A stretch of 64,000 bases of DNA, taken from NCBI GenBank assembly GCA_965267485.1, contig OZ254080.1:4668027-4732026 (forward strand). The letters run 5' to 3'. Position numbers and translations under genes: made by a program. This DNA comes from JANQJA01 sp965267485 (GTDB taxonomy: Bacteria > Pseudomonadota > Gammaproteobacteria > Pseudomonadales > Azotimanducaceae). This document shows, piece after piece, positions 16,948 to 25,617 of the stretch. Below the pieces are notes generated by a model, which worked only from the letters and a program-made list of their open reading frames with translations, searched no databases and had not been told where the DNA came from. Numbering within the stretch: the stretch's first letter is position 1; each line of letters starts with the position of its first letter.

Positions 16948-18519
16948 TTGGAAGCCGTTCGACGTCCCTGGTCGCGGGAGGAGATTCTCGCCGCCGATGA
17001 GGAAATGCTCGGCTGCCCCGCGGCTGAGATTGTCGACCGCCTGCCGGACCGGCTTCATGAGGGCATCCTTCGCTGGGCCGACGAAACGCCGGACGCGACC
17101 GCGGTTGTCGGCACCAGCCATTCCCTGACCTATGCAGAACTGGACGCGGCCGTTCGCGACTGTCGTGAATCGCTGACCGCGCTCGGTGTCCGGCGCGGCG
17201 ATCGCGTCATGATCGTCAGCGAGAACGGGCCCTCTCTCATGGTGCTGGTGCTCGCACTGAGCGGGCTGGACGGGGTTGCCGCGATCATCAACGCCCGGCT
17301 CTCTGCCCGGGAGATCGAACTCATTGAGGCGGACTGCAAGCCACGGCTCGTGCTGTATACGGTATCGGACTCCGCCGAGGCGAAGACACAGGCAGCCGCG
17401 CGGGCGACGCGCACGCTGGCGCTGAAGACCGGCACGCTCGAAGCGACTGAGGTCTCGGACGTCGAGCCGGAGCAGGCCGGCGAGTCGCCGGTCGAGCAGG
17501 TGCTCGCCATGATCTACACGACGGGCACCACGGGCAAACCAAAAGGCGTCATGCTGACGCACCGGAACCTCACGTTCATTGCTTTCGTGTCGGGCCGGCT
17601 GCGCGGGATTCGTGCAGGCGAGGCGATCTACTGCGTGTTGCCGATGTCCCACGTATTCGGCCTCTCGGCGGTCAGCTGCTCCGTGCTCTTCGCAGGCGGC
17701 GCCGTCCATCTGGTGCCTCGCTTCGATGCCCGCGCGGTGCTGGATGCGCTGGTCAGTGAGCAGATCGTGGGCTTTCTCGGCGTCCCGGCGATGTACGCGG
17801 GAATGCTCGAGGCGCTGGACGGCGAACGGTTTTTCGCGCCTTCGCTGCGATTCTTCTACTCCGGCGGCTCGCCACTCGACCCGGACATCAAGCGACGGGT
17901 CGAGGAAACCTTCGGGCTGCCCCTGCACAACGGCTACGGCCTGACCGAGAGCGGGCCGACGATCTGTCAGACCCGGCTCTACGCGCCCCTCGAGAACACG
18001 TCCGTGGGCTTCGTGCTGCCCGGCGTCGAAGTCCGTATCCGGGATGACGAGGGCAACGACGTCCCGGCTGGCGAGGTGGGCGAACTGTGGGCGCGCGGCC
18101 CCAACATCATGAAGGGCTATTTCGGCCAGCCTGAAATGACCGCCGCGGTGCTGCAGGACGGCTGGCTCAATACAGGAGACCTGGTGCGGCTGGATGACGC
18201 GGGTTCGATCAACATCGCGGGCCGAACCAAGGAACTCATCATCCGGTCTGGCTTCAATGTCTACCCGCCGGAGGTCGAAGGCGTGCTTTCTGACCATCCG
18301 GATGTCTCCATCGCCGCCGTGGTTGGCCGGGAGCGGGATGGCAACGAGGAAATCGTGGCATTCATTCAGCCGGTGGCAGGTCGATCGATCAATGTCGATA
18401 GCCTGCTGGCGTTTGCGCGCGAGCGTCTGGCCGGCTACAAAGTGCCGAACCGGGTGGAGATCCGGCCGGAACTGCCGGCAGCGCCCTCAGGGAAGATCCT
18501 CAAGCACCAGCTCAACTGA
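16948..18519 (+). CDS. Acyl-CoA synthetase (AMP-forming), class I adenylate-forming family
   Basis: The protein activates a carboxylic acid to acyl-AMP and then acyl-CoA. Core motifs are present: the P-loop-like YTTGTTGKPKG near residue 190, the YGLTESGP A5 motif near 330, the TGD A7 motif and a C-terminal GKILKHQL lysine segment. At 523 residues it is the size of medium or long-chain and aryl-CoA ligases; the substrate cannot be read from sequence. Translation is taken from TTG 16948, 10 bases after the dsbA stop, with no clear ribosome site, so a downstream start is possible. It overlaps ihfB by 8 bases tail to tail. Confidence 0.85.
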   Translation: MEAVRRPWSREEILAADEEMLGCPAAEIVDRLPDRLHEGILRWADETPDATAVVGTSHSLTYAELDAAVRDCRESLTALGVRRGDRVMIVSENGPSLMVLVLALSGLDGVAAIINARLSAREIELIEADCKPRLVLYTVSDSAEAKTQAAARATRTLALKTGTLEATEVSDVEPEQAGESPVEQVLAMIYTTGTTGKPKGVMLTHRNLTFIAFVSGRLRGIRAGEAIYCVLPMSHVFGLSAVSCSVLFAGGAVHLVPRFDARAVLDALVSEQIVGFLGVPAMYAGMLEALDGERFFAPSLRFFYSGGSPLDPDIKRRVEETFGLPLHNGYGLTESGPTICQTRLYAPLENTSVGFVLPGVEVRIRDDEGNDVPAGEVGELWARGPNIMKGYFGQPEMTAAVLQDGWLNTGDLVRLDDAGSINIAGRTKELIIRSGFNVYPPEVEGVLSDHPDVSIAAVVGRERDGNEEIVAFIQPVAGRSINVDSLLAFARERLAGYKVPNRVEIRPELPAAPSGKILKHQLN

Positions 18520-18814
18520 GGCCCTCATCCTTCGATTCGTCGACGCGGCGTTTCAGGTCCTTGCCGGGCTTGAAATGGGGAACGAACTTGCCGGGCTTGA
18601 AGATGCCGACTTCGCCGGTTTTGGGGTTCCTGACGGTTCGCGGCTTGCGGTAGTGGTTCGAAAATGAGCCGAACCCCCTGATCTCGATCCGTTCACCAGA
18701 CGCCAGCCGTTCGGACATCAGCTCGATAATCGAGTGAACCGCAAGATCGACATCGCGGGCGCTCAACTGTTCGAGCCGATCTGACATTCTTTTGATGAGT
18801 TCCGACTTGTTCAT
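18512..18814 (-). CDS. ihfB: Integration host factor subunit beta
   Basis: IHF beta pairs with IHF alpha to bend DNA at specific sites. The 100-residue protein starts MNKSELIKR, carries the GFGSFS core and the beta-arm proline in RNPKTG, and ends with an FKPGK-D-K tail typical of IhfB. ATG 18814 gives the family length; the frame upstream to 18835 adds only seven unrelated residues. rpsA, the usual upstream neighbour, is absent. A consensus IHF site lies 52 bases upstream. Confidence 0.93.
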   Translation of the reverse strand: MNKSELIKRMSDRLEQLSARDVDLAVHSIIELMSERLASGERIEIRGFGSFSNHYRKPRTVRNPKTGEVGIFKPGKFVPHFKPGKDLKRRVDESKDEGLS

Positions 18815-18865
18815 GCGCTGAACGCCCGATGCCAATCGAACTTATCTTACGAAATATTCACGCTA

Positions 18866-18878
18866 AATCAATCATTTA
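18866..18878. promoter_or_regulatory. IHF-binding site upstream of ihfB
   Basis: The 13 bases AATCAATCATTTA fit the IHF consensus WATCAANNNNTTR at every specified position. They lie in an A+T-rich patch (about 18840-18905) within the 276-base gap between divergent ihfB and the IMP dehydrogenase gene, where they could mediate autoregulation. No other element was recognised in the gap. Confidence 0.6.
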
Positions 18879-19090
18879 TGACGCACTACTAAAGTGCTTT
18901 TTCAGTTATCGGGCGCATTGAATCGACCTCGATGATTGAATAGAATTCGCCATGGCGATCACGCGGCAGGCTCACAGACTTCAGAAGCTTGACCGACATC
19001 CGTCCGCCCGTTCCGGGCGTCTCGCCATAACCCCGATCTTTCCCTTATCCAGCGCCCCCTTCGGCGCGCGCTTTGACGATGGAGCATCCT

Positions 19091-20626
19091 ATGGCGACCA
19101 TTCTTGACGACGTATCCCGAACGTTTTCCGAATACCTGTTGATCCCGCGGTTGACCCGCCGGGGGCAGCGTCCTGACCAGGTCGATCTGTCGACGCCGCT
19201 TTCGGCCGTCGAGGGAAACGAGGCGCCGCGATTCAGCATCAATGTGCCGGTGGTTTCCGCCTGCATGCAGTCCGTTTCGGGCAGTCGCCTTGCGATCGCA
19301 TTGGCGAGGCAGGGTGGTCTCAGCTTCGTCTTCTGCTCGCAGCCGATCGAATCGCAGGCCGACATGGTGAGACAGGTCAAGGCCCACAAGGCAGGGTTCG
19401 TCCAGAGCGACTCCAACACTACCGTCGATGAGACACTGGGGGGTGTCATTGATCTGATGAAACGGACCGGGCACTCCACGGTGCCGGTGACCGATGACGG
19501 GACCGCAACCGGCAAGCTGCTCGGCATCATCACCGACAAGGATTTCTGGGAGTACGAGGACGATCTGTCGAACACGGTCGGCCAGCATATGACGCCGATC
19601 GAGGACGTCATTCATGGCCATGACGGGATCGCCCTGCGGGAGGCGAATCGCCTGCTGCACAAGCACAAGAAGGACTGCCTGCCGATTCTCGACAAGGCGG
19701 GCCACCTGACGGCACTCGTGTTCAAGAAGGACTACGAGGACCATCGGCGCCACCCGCTCGAGCTGCTCGATGAATCGAAGCGGCTCTGCGTCGGGGCGGC
19801 CGTCAACACCCACGACTACGAAACCCGCGTCCCTGCGCTGATCGAGGCGGGCGCGGATGCGCTGTGTTTCGACTCGAGTGACGGCTTCAACGAGTACCAG
19901 CTGGACGGCGTGCGCTGGATACGCGAGCAGTTCGGCCGCGACATCGTGATCGGCGGCGGCAACGTCGTCTCTGCCGAAGGCTTCGATTTTCTCGTTCAGG
20001 AGGGTGGCGTCGACTTCGTCAAGGTCGGTATTGGCGGCGGTTCGATCTGTATCACCCGGGAGCAAAAGGGGATCGGCCGTGGCCAGGCGTCGGCGCTGCT
20101 GGAGGTGGTGGAGCGGCGGGATGAATATCACCGCGAGACCGGACGCTATATTCCGATCTGCTCCGATGGTGGCCTCGCCAATGACACCCAGATCGTCGTG
20201 GCCCTCGCCATGGGCGCCGATTTCGTGATGATGGGCCGGTACTTTGCGATGACCGAGGAGTCGCCGACGCCGAAGACGTCGATCAACGGCCAGATGTACA
20301 AGCCCTACTGGGGTGAGGGAACGCGCCGGGCCCAGAACTGGCAGCGCTACAGCGACGAGATGGGCACGCGGGAGCTGAAGTTCGAGGAAGGCGTCGACGC
20401 CTACGTGCCCCTGGTTGGCACCACCGCGGAAGTACTCGATACCACCCTCTTCAAGCTGCGCAGCACGATGACGAATGTGGGCGCTGACTCACTCGCTGAG
20501 TTCCGTGATCAGGCGGTGCTGACGCTGGTGTCCGAGCAGTCGGTGATCGAGGCCGGGACGTCTAACGTATTCCAGTTCAATTCGAGCCGCACCGTCGATG
20601 ACAGCGGCTGGGGAAGTCGCGGCTAA
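19091..20626 (+). CDS. IMP dehydrogenase, non-canonical clade
   Basis: IMP dehydrogenase oxidises IMP to XMP with NAD+, the committed step to guanine nucleotides. The 511-residue protein has the barrel split by two CBS domains (about residues 95-220) and a catalytic loop cysteine in GGGSICITREQKGIGRGQ. This wording, and the start SRTFSEYLLIPRLT, differ from the usual proteobacterial GuaB (GPGSICTTR) and match a separate group I know from Firmicutes-type genomes. guaA is not adjacent. ATG 19091 is chosen because GGAG lies 6 bases upstream; the frame extends to 19073. Confidence 0.85.
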   Translation: MATILDDVSRTFSEYLLIPRLTRRGQRPDQVDLSTPLSAVEGNEAPRFSINVPVVSACMQSVSGSRLAIALARQGGLSFVFCSQPIESQADMVRQVKAHKAGFVQSDSNTTVDETLGGVIDLMKRTGHSTVPVTDDGTATGKLLGIITDKDFWEYEDDLSNTVGQHMTPIEDVIHGHDGIALREANRLLHKHKKDCLPILDKAGHLTALVFKKDYEDHRRHPLELLDESKRLCVGAAVNTHDYETRVPALIEAGADALCFDSSDGFNEYQLDGVRWIREQFGRDIVIGGGNVVSAEGFDFLVQEGGVDFVKVGIGGGSICITREQKGIGRGQASALLEVVERRDEYHRETGRYIPICSDGGLANDTQIVVALAMGADFVMMGRYFAMTEESPTPKTSINGQMYKPYWGEGTRRAQNWQRYSDEMGTRELKFEEGVDAYVPLVGTTAEVLDTTLFKLRSTMTNVGADSLAEFRDQAVLTLVSEQSVIEAGTSNVFQFNSSRTVDDSGWGSRG

Positions 20627-20629
20627 TTC

Positions 20630-20660
20630 TTGGGGAATGTTGTGCCGGTTCCGGTATAAT
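20630..20660 (+). promoter_or_regulatory. Probable promoter of the cytochrome c5-like gene
   Basis: A perfect TATAAT at 20655-20660 is 44 bases before the start codon. The best -35 candidate is TTGGGG at 20630-20635 with a long 19-base spacer, so the -10 is well supported and the -35 is weak. Confidence 0.5.
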
Positions 20661-20704
20661 CCCGCCTCGCAAATTCATCTGATCAAAATGAAAGGCAAAT
20701 CGCT

Positions 20705-21145
20705 GTGAAGAAGTCCTTTATCGCTTTCGTTGCTCTGGCAGGCTCTGTTGGCCTCGCCGCCATTGCCGGCGCCGCTTCGTCGATCCACGATGAGATCGCG
20801 CAGCGCCTCGAACCCGTCGGTTCGGTCTGCCTGAAGGGTGAAGACTGTGCTTCCGGCAGCGATTCGCAAATGACAGCGACGGCAGATGCCGGCGGTGGCA
20901 TGACGCCCCCCGAGGATATCTATAACCAGGCCTGTTCGGCGTGCCATCAGGTTGGCGTGGCGGGTGCCCCGAAGTTCGGTGATGCCGAGCAGTGGGCGCC
21001 GCGCATCGAAAAGGGAATGGATTCGCTCTACGGCAGCGTGATCAACGGTCTGCCGCCCGGCATGCCGGCCAAGGGCATGTGCTTTACCTGCTCTGAAGAA
21101 GAACTGAAGTCCGTGACTGACTATATGGTCGCCGCTGCGGAGTAA
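20705..21145 (+). CDS. Cytochrome c5-family monoheme cytochrome
   Basis: This 146-residue exported cytochrome has a signal peptide (about 1-24), a serine/alanine-rich linker and one heme site CSACH (77-81). The family-typical second cysteine pair CFTC (126-129), which forms a disulfide in cytochrome c5, and a methionine-rich loop (GLPPGMPAKGM) supplying the sixth heme ligand are also present. It is probably a soluble or lipid-associated periplasmic electron carrier to oxidases. A third cysteine pair (C42, C48) in the linker is unusual. It is convergent with yifB. Confidence 0.88.
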   Translation: MKKSFIAFVALAGSVGLAAIAGAASSIHDEIAQRLEPVGSVCLKGEDCASGSDSQMTATADAGGGMTPPEDIYNQACSACHQVGVAGAPKFGDAEQWAPRIEKGMDSLYGSVINGLPPGMPAKGMCFTCSEEELKSVTDYMVAAAE

Positions 21146-21151
21146 CGCGGC

Positions 21152-22663
21152 TCACGCAGGTTCCTGCATCTTGTCCAGGTTCCGGTAGCCGATCGCCTCG
21201 CGCAGGTGTTCGGCACCGACCTGCTCACTGCCTTCCACATCGGCAATTGTTCTCGCCACTCTCAACACCTTGAAGTAGGCACGCGCTGACAGCCGCAGGT
21301 TGTTCATTGCGCGAGCCAGCAGTGCGCGTGTCTCCCGCTCCAGATGACAGGCAGCTTCGATCTCAGTGCTCGCAAGGCGGGCATTGCATTGACCGCCCCG
21401 CTCCGCCGCCCGTGCCCGCGCGAGTTCGACCATGGCGCGCGCGGTATCATGTTCCGCGGTATCGGTCGTCCCGGGCTCCATCGCGCTCGCCGGCAGCGGC
21501 GGCACGTCGACATGCAGGTCGATGCGATCGAGCAATGGCCCGGAGACGCGAGTCCGGTAGCGTTCGACCTGTTCGATGCTGCAGTTGCAGCGGCCGGAGC
21601 CGTCACCCGCATGGCCACAGGGGCAGGGATTCATGGTCGCCACCAGCTGGAACTCGGCGGGAAATGTCACCCGGTGCATGGCGCGTGAGATGGTGATCCG
21701 GCCCGACTCGAGCGGCTCTCGCAACACCTCGAGCACCGAGCGGGAAAACTCGGGCAGCTCGTCCAGAAACAGCACGCCGTTGTGGGCGAGTGAAATCTCG
21801 CCGGGTCTGGGCGGCGTGCCACCGCCGACCAGTGCCGCTGCACTGGCGGTGTGGTGCGGGTCGCGAAACGGGCGTTGCTGCCAGTGGTTCGGCTCGAAGC
21901 CCCACTTGGAGACGGCCATGATGCGGGCAACCTCAAGCGCGGCCTCGCGGTCCAGCGGCGGCAGCAGTGCGGCAAGGCGGGTTGCCAGCATCGTTTTGCC
22001 GGTCCCGGGCGGGCCGATCAGCAGCAGATTGTGACCACCGGCGGCGGCGAGTGTGAGCGCTCGTTTGGCCATCGGCTGGCCGCGTATGTCGTCCAGTCGG
22101 TTTATCGATGATGAAGCCGGTGGGTTGCCCGGCTCGGGCCTGGGCAGCAGCGCTTCTCCGCGAAGAAACTCACAGACCTCGGGCAGCGATTCAGCGACGC
22201 GCACATTGGGCGATCCGGCAATGGCCGCCTCGGCCTCACTGGCCTTGGGGATGATCAGCGTGCGGGAACCCGTCATATTCTCGATGACCACCGGCAGCAC
22301 GCCGCCCGGGTCCCTGAGCCGCCCGTCGAGGCTGACCTCACCGAACAGTTCGATCGACTCCAGTCGCGCCTGGGGCCAGCCGTGCGCGGCGGCGATGAGC
22401 GTGACGGCAATCGCGAGATCGTAGCGGCTGCCCTGCTTCGGCAGGTCCGCCGGGGCGAGGTTGACCGTGACCTTTCGATTGAGAGAGCAGATGCCGGTGT
22501 TGGCAAGCGCGGCGCGTACGCGATCCTTGCTCTCGCGTACCGTGGTTTCGGGCAGCCCGACGATCAGAATCTGGGGCAGTCCAGCGACGACGTGAGTCTC
22601 GACGGTCACCAGGGGTGATTCGACCCCGATCTGTGCACGAGAGTATGAGCGCGCGAATTCCAT
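21152..22663 (-). CDS. YifB/ComM family AAA+ ATPase (Mg-chelatase-like)
   Basis: ComM is a hexameric helicase that promotes branch migration during natural transformation; YifB is the enterobacterial name. The 503-residue protein has an N-terminal ChlI-type domain (VETHVVAGLPQ, VRESKDRVRAA), Walker A GPPGTGKT near residue 217, Walker B LFLDELPEF, and a zinc-like cluster CPCGHAG-CNC in the insert. GGAGG lies just before the ATG. It is transcribed alone, divergent from glnK. Confidence 0.92.
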   Translation of the reverse strand: MEFARSYSRAQIGVESPLVTVETHVVAGLPQILIVGLPETTVRESKDRVRAALANTGICSLNRKVTVNLAPADLPKQGSRYDLAIAVTLIAAAHGWPQARLESIELFGEVSLDGRLRDPGGVLPVVIENMTGSRTLIIPKASEAEAAIAGSPNVRVAESLPEVCEFLRGEALLPRPEPGNPPASSSINRLDDIRGQPMAKRALTLAAAGGHNLLLIGPPGTGKTMLATRLAALLPPLDREAALEVARIMAVSKWGFEPNHWQQRPFRDPHHTASAAALVGGGTPPRPGEISLAHNGVLFLDELPEFSRSVLEVLREPLESGRITISRAMHRVTFPAEFQLVATMNPCPCGHAGDGSGRCNCSIEQVERYRTRVSGPLLDRIDLHVDVPPLPASAMEPGTTDTAEHDTARAMVELARARAAERGGQCNARLASTEIEAACHLERETRALLARAMNNLRLSARAYFKVLRVARTIADVEGSEQVGAEHLREAIGYRNLDKMQEPA

Positions 22664-22788
22664 TTGACCTCCATCCGGTGATCGTTATCGTGATCGACCA
22701 TGGAGCGTCAGTCTGTGAGCCAGTGACTCCGATAATGGTGCGCGTTCCGCGCCCTGTGCCCTACGTGATAACCGGGGCGCCCCCTAAA

Positions 22789-22837
22789 GGTGCACCATAG
22801 AGCCCCATCCTCAGGCATCATGCACACTTACGGTGCT
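22789..22837. promoter_or_regulatory. Two NtrC-type enhancer sites upstream of glnK
   Basis: The 17-base site TGCACACTTACGGTGCT at 22821-22837 differs from the NtrC consensus TGCACY-N5-GGTGCA only at the two inner/outer ambiguous ends. A second palindrome GGTGCACC at 22789-22796 contains both half sites. Their centres are about 99 and 135 bases before the start predicted from the sigma-54 promoter, close to the spacing of the E. coli glnAp2 enhancers. The rest of gap 22664-22788 shows nothing else. Confidence 0.7.
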
Positions 22838-22901
22838 GCGCTGTCCACAGTTTCGACGGGGAGAAAAGATAACCTCTTGATTTTAAAAGCCTAAAGGAAC
22901 T

Positions 22902-22917
22902 TGGCACGGTCGATGCT
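22902..22917 (+). promoter_or_regulatory. Sigma-54 (-24/-12) promoter of glnK
   Basis: TGGCACGGTCGATGCT has the invariant GG (22903-22904) and GC (22915-22916) separated by 10 bases, and departs from TGGCACRNNNNTTGCW at one position (ATGC for TTGC). Transcription would start near 22928, giving a leader of about 140 nt. A possible sigma-70 promoter (TTGGTA at 22991, TACATT at 23015, 18-base spacer) lies inside that leader. Confidence 0.75.
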
Positions 22918-23068
22918 GTAAAGGGGAAACAGCGGAGCAAAAACAGCGGGCCAAGGCCGCTCGAATCGATGCACTCGATATTCGGGCTCGTTGGTAAGAG
23001 CTAACAATTTTAGATACATTTGCCCAAAGAAAAAGATCCGGGCAGTCCCTGGACAAAGGAGAACGTTA

Positions 23069-23407
23069 ATGAAACTAGTCACAGCAGTCATTAAGCCCTT
23101 CAAGTTGGATGATGTGCGTGAAGCCCTTTCCGAGATCTCGATCCAGGGCATGACCGTCACTGAAGTGAAGGGTTTTGGTCGTCAGAAAGGCCACACCGAG
23201 CTTTATCGTGGTGCGGAGTACGTGGTCGACTTCCTGCCGAAGGTGAAGATCGAAGTGGCGATCGCCGACGACTCGCTCGACGCTGTGATCGAGGCGATCA
23301 GCGGCGCCGCCAACACGGGCAAGGTCGGCGACGGCAAGATCTTTGTGACGGGGCTCGACGACGTCGTCCGTATTCGTACCGGTGAGAAGGGCGCAGAAGC
23401 GCTGTAA
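23069..23407 (+). CDS. glnK: Nitrogen regulatory protein P-II
   Basis: P-II is a trimeric signal protein that senses glutamine, 2-oxoglutarate and ATP/ADP and controls glutamine synthetase adenylylation, NtrB and AmtB. The 112-residue protein has the T-loop with the uridylylation tyrosine Y51 in YRGAEYVVDF and the C-loop RIRTGEKGAEAL. AAGGAG precedes the ATG. The NtrC/sigma-54 control region argues for glnK rather than constitutive glnB, but no amtB follows; the next gene is thrC after a terminator. The symbol is therefore an inference. Confidence 0.9.
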   Translation: MKLVTAVIKPFKLDDVREALSEISIQGMTVTEVKGFGRQKGHTELYRGAEYVVDFLPKVKIEVAIADDSLDAVIEAISGAANTGKVGDGKIFVTGLDDVVRIRTGEKGAEAL

Positions 23408-23427
23408 CCCGACAACCCGGTCTGCTG

Positions 23428-23452
23428 AAAGGGCGCGTCAGCGCCCTTTTTT
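23428..23452 (+). terminator. Rho-independent terminator of glnK
   Basis: AAAGGGCGC (23428-23436) and GCGCCCTTT (23441-23449) form a stem around GTCA, followed by a T run to 23452. It separates glnK from thrC. Confidence 0.9.
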
Positions 23453-23513
23453 CTGCCTGCCTTTTCCCGCTGTGCCCGCGCCACTATAATCGGGCGCTTT
23501 TCCGGGGCCCATC

Positions 23514-24887
23514 ATGAAGTATCTCTCGACGCGCGGCGGCGTCAGCAACGTCTCGTTCAAGGATGCCGTCATCATGGGGCTGGCTGATGATGGCGGCCTG
23601 CTCGTGCCGGCGTCACTTCCCGACGTCAGCGATCGCCTTGCTGACTGGGCGACGCTCGACTATGCGGGCCTGGCCACCGAAATCATGGGCCTGTTCATCG
23701 ACGATATTCCGGGTGAAGACCTGGCTGCACTCGTCAAGAAAAGCTATTCGACTTTTACGCACCCCGACGTCACCCCTGTGCGCACGGTGGGAGATCTCTC
23801 CGTGCTCGAACTCTTTCACGGCCCCACGCTCGCCTTCAAGGATGTGGCGCTGCAGTTTCTCGGCAACGTTTTCGAGTACATCCTCAGCGAGCGCGATACG
23901 AGGGTGAATATCCTTGGCGCGACCAGCGGCGATACCGGGAGTGCGGCCATCGAAGGTATTCGCGGCAAGGACAAGATCCACATCTTCATCATGTTCCCGG
24001 AAGGCAAGACGAGCCCGCTGCAGGAACTGCAGATGACGACGGTGCTCGACAACAACGTTCACGCGATCGCAATTGAGGGTTCATTCGACGACTGCCAGAC
24101 GATTCTGAAGGACGTGTTCTCGGACCTGTCGTTCAAGGCATCACACGGGCTGGCCGCGGTGAACAGCGTCAACTGGACGCGCGTACTCGCGCAGATCGTC
24201 TACTATTTCAGCGCCTGGTATCAGCTGGGACGCCCGGCGGTCTTCGATGTGGCTGTGCCCACGGGCAACTTCGGCAACATTTTCGCGGGTTACTGCGCGC
24301 AGCGCATGGGTCTGCCCATCGGGCGCCTGATCCTCGCAACCAACGAGAACGACATTCTCTGTGAGTTCTTCAATACGGGCCGTTATCACCGCGGAGACGT
24401 GCACTTCACCCACAGTCCTGCGATGGATATTCAGGTGTCGAGTAATCTCGAGCGATACCTGTACTACCTGATGGAGGGCGAGACAACGAAGGTTCGTGCA
24501 TTCATGGAACAGTTCCGGGAGACCGGTGAGGCACGCTTCGAGTTCAACACGCCATCTCTCGACGAGCGTTTCGTTGCCGGCGCGGTTGATAACGCGACCA
24601 CGCTCGAGACGATCCGGGCGATGTACAACTCCCATGACTATCTCGTCGACCCGCATACTGCCGTCGGCATCACCGTCGCAGAGCGATTTCGTCGCGACGA
24701 TGTTCCCCTGCTTTGTCTCTCGACCGCCCACCCGGCCAAGTTCGAGGAAGCCATGACCGAGGCCCTGCCCGGCGTGGATGCAACGCATCCGCGCCTTCAG
24801 GAACTCGTTGGCAAGCCAACGCGCAAGGAACTGCTCGATGCAGACGTCGACGCGGTCAAGCAGCTCATCGACAGTCGGGGTGGCTGA
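23514..24887 (+). CDS. thrC: Threonine synthase
   Basis: This pyridoxal-phosphate enzyme converts O-phosphohomoserine to threonine. The cofactor lysine is K109 in HGPTLAFKD, with ATSGDTGSAA as the phosphate-binding loop and PTGNFGN further on. The 457-residue length and YLSTRGG start are those of the long (E. coli-type) enzyme. It is transcribed alone between the glnK terminator and the convergent HAD gene; homoserine kinase is at 10619-11557. Confidence 0.95.
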   Translation: MKYLSTRGGVSNVSFKDAVIMGLADDGGLLVPASLPDVSDRLADWATLDYAGLATEIMGLFIDDIPGEDLAALVKKSYSTFTHPDVTPVRTVGDLSVLELFHGPTLAFKDVALQFLGNVFEYILSERDTRVNILGATSGDTGSAAIEGIRGKDKIHIFIMFPEGKTSPLQELQMTTVLDNNVHAIAIEGSFDDCQTILKDVFSDLSFKASHGLAAVNSVNWTRVLAQIVYYFSAWYQLGRPAVFDVAVPTGNFGNIFAGYCAQRMGLPIGRLILATNENDILCEFFNTGRYHRGDVHFTHSPAMDIQVSSNLERYLYYLMEGETTKVRAFMEQFRETGEARFEFNTPSLDERFVAGAVDNATTLETIRAMYNSHDYLVDPHTAVGITVAERFRRDDVPLLCLSTAHPAKFEEAMTEALPGVDATHPRLQELVGKPTRKELLDADVDAVKQLIDSRGG

Positions 24888-24891
24888 CGCG

Positions 24892-25578
24892 TCAGAGCGA
24901 CTTCAATGCGTCGGGCAGGTCGCGCACGTGTTCAATGATGATGTCCGCCTCGGTCTCGCCGGGCTCGGCTTCCGGTGACTTCCTGATCCAGACCGTTCTC
25001 AGCCCGACCCGGTTGGCAGCATCCACATCGAGGCGTGGATCGTCGCCGACATAGACCATCTGATGAGGCCTGATACCGCTGTGTGAGAGCGCTGCGTCGA
25101 ACAGGGCACGGTGGGGCTTCGGCGCGCCGACATCTTCGGCCGAGAAGGCAAAGTCGAAATGTTGGCCGAGACCGATGCGATGAATGTTCGCGTTGCCATT
25201 GCTGAGTGCGCCCAGTCGGTAGTCCGGCTTCAGCGCGGCGATGGCGTCGAGGGCGCCGTCGAAGAGCTCGACGCGGTTTCTCGCTTCGAGAAACACGTCG
25301 ATGGCATCGTCTGCCAGCGCTTTCGCGTTGGCGGTGTGAGTCTGTAACGCGCGCAGCAGCACTTGCCGGCGCAGCTCCGTAAGCTGGTGGGAGAGTTCGG
25401 GCCTTTCCTCGATGATCGCCTGGCGATGCTCACGCATTCGCTCCGGCAGATACTCGAATCCCGGCACTGCATCATGAAGCCAGCGCGCCAGTTCCTGCTC
25501 TGCCGCGATAATGACGGGGCGTACATCCCACAGCGTATCGTCCAGGTCGAACCCAATGACCTCAATCGGTCTGGTCAT
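24892..25578 (-). CDS. yigB: HAD-family hydrolase, YigB-like
   Basis: The 228-residue protein has the HAD motifs FDLDDTLWD (nucleophile D near residue 11), a LSNGN motif II, K154-region KPH and motif IV GDDPRLD. Synteny supports YigB, which in E. coli is a phosphatase active on the riboflavin intermediate 5-amino-6-(5-phosphoribitylamino)uracil and lies downstream of dapF-yigA-xerC. Here the same order holds, except that a PEP-CTERM gene is inserted between xerC and this gene. Substrate specificity is inferred. Confidence 0.75.
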   Translation of the reverse strand: MTRPIEVIGFDLDDTLWDVRPVIIAAEQELARWLHDAVPGFEYLPERMREHRQAIIEERPELSHQLTELRRQVLLRALQTHTANAKALADDAIDVFLEARNRVELFDGALDAIAALKPDYRLGALSNGNANIHRIGLGQHFDFAFSAEDVGAPKPHRALFDAALSHSGIRPHQMVYVGDDPRLDVDAANRVGLRTVWIRKSPEAEPGETEADIIIEHVRDLPDALKSL

Positions 25579-25617
25579 GGTCGTTCGCGTACTCGCCTCG
25601 CCCGAATGGCGTGAATC

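Noticed and set aside
16822..18297. 491-codon minus-strand frame opposite the acyl-CoA ligase
   Set aside because: No motifs; the plus-strand gene has all adenylate-forming signatures.
22841..22860. DnaA-box-like TGTCCACAG
   Set aside because: It does not match TTATNCACA and there is no cluster of sites or origin gene nearby.
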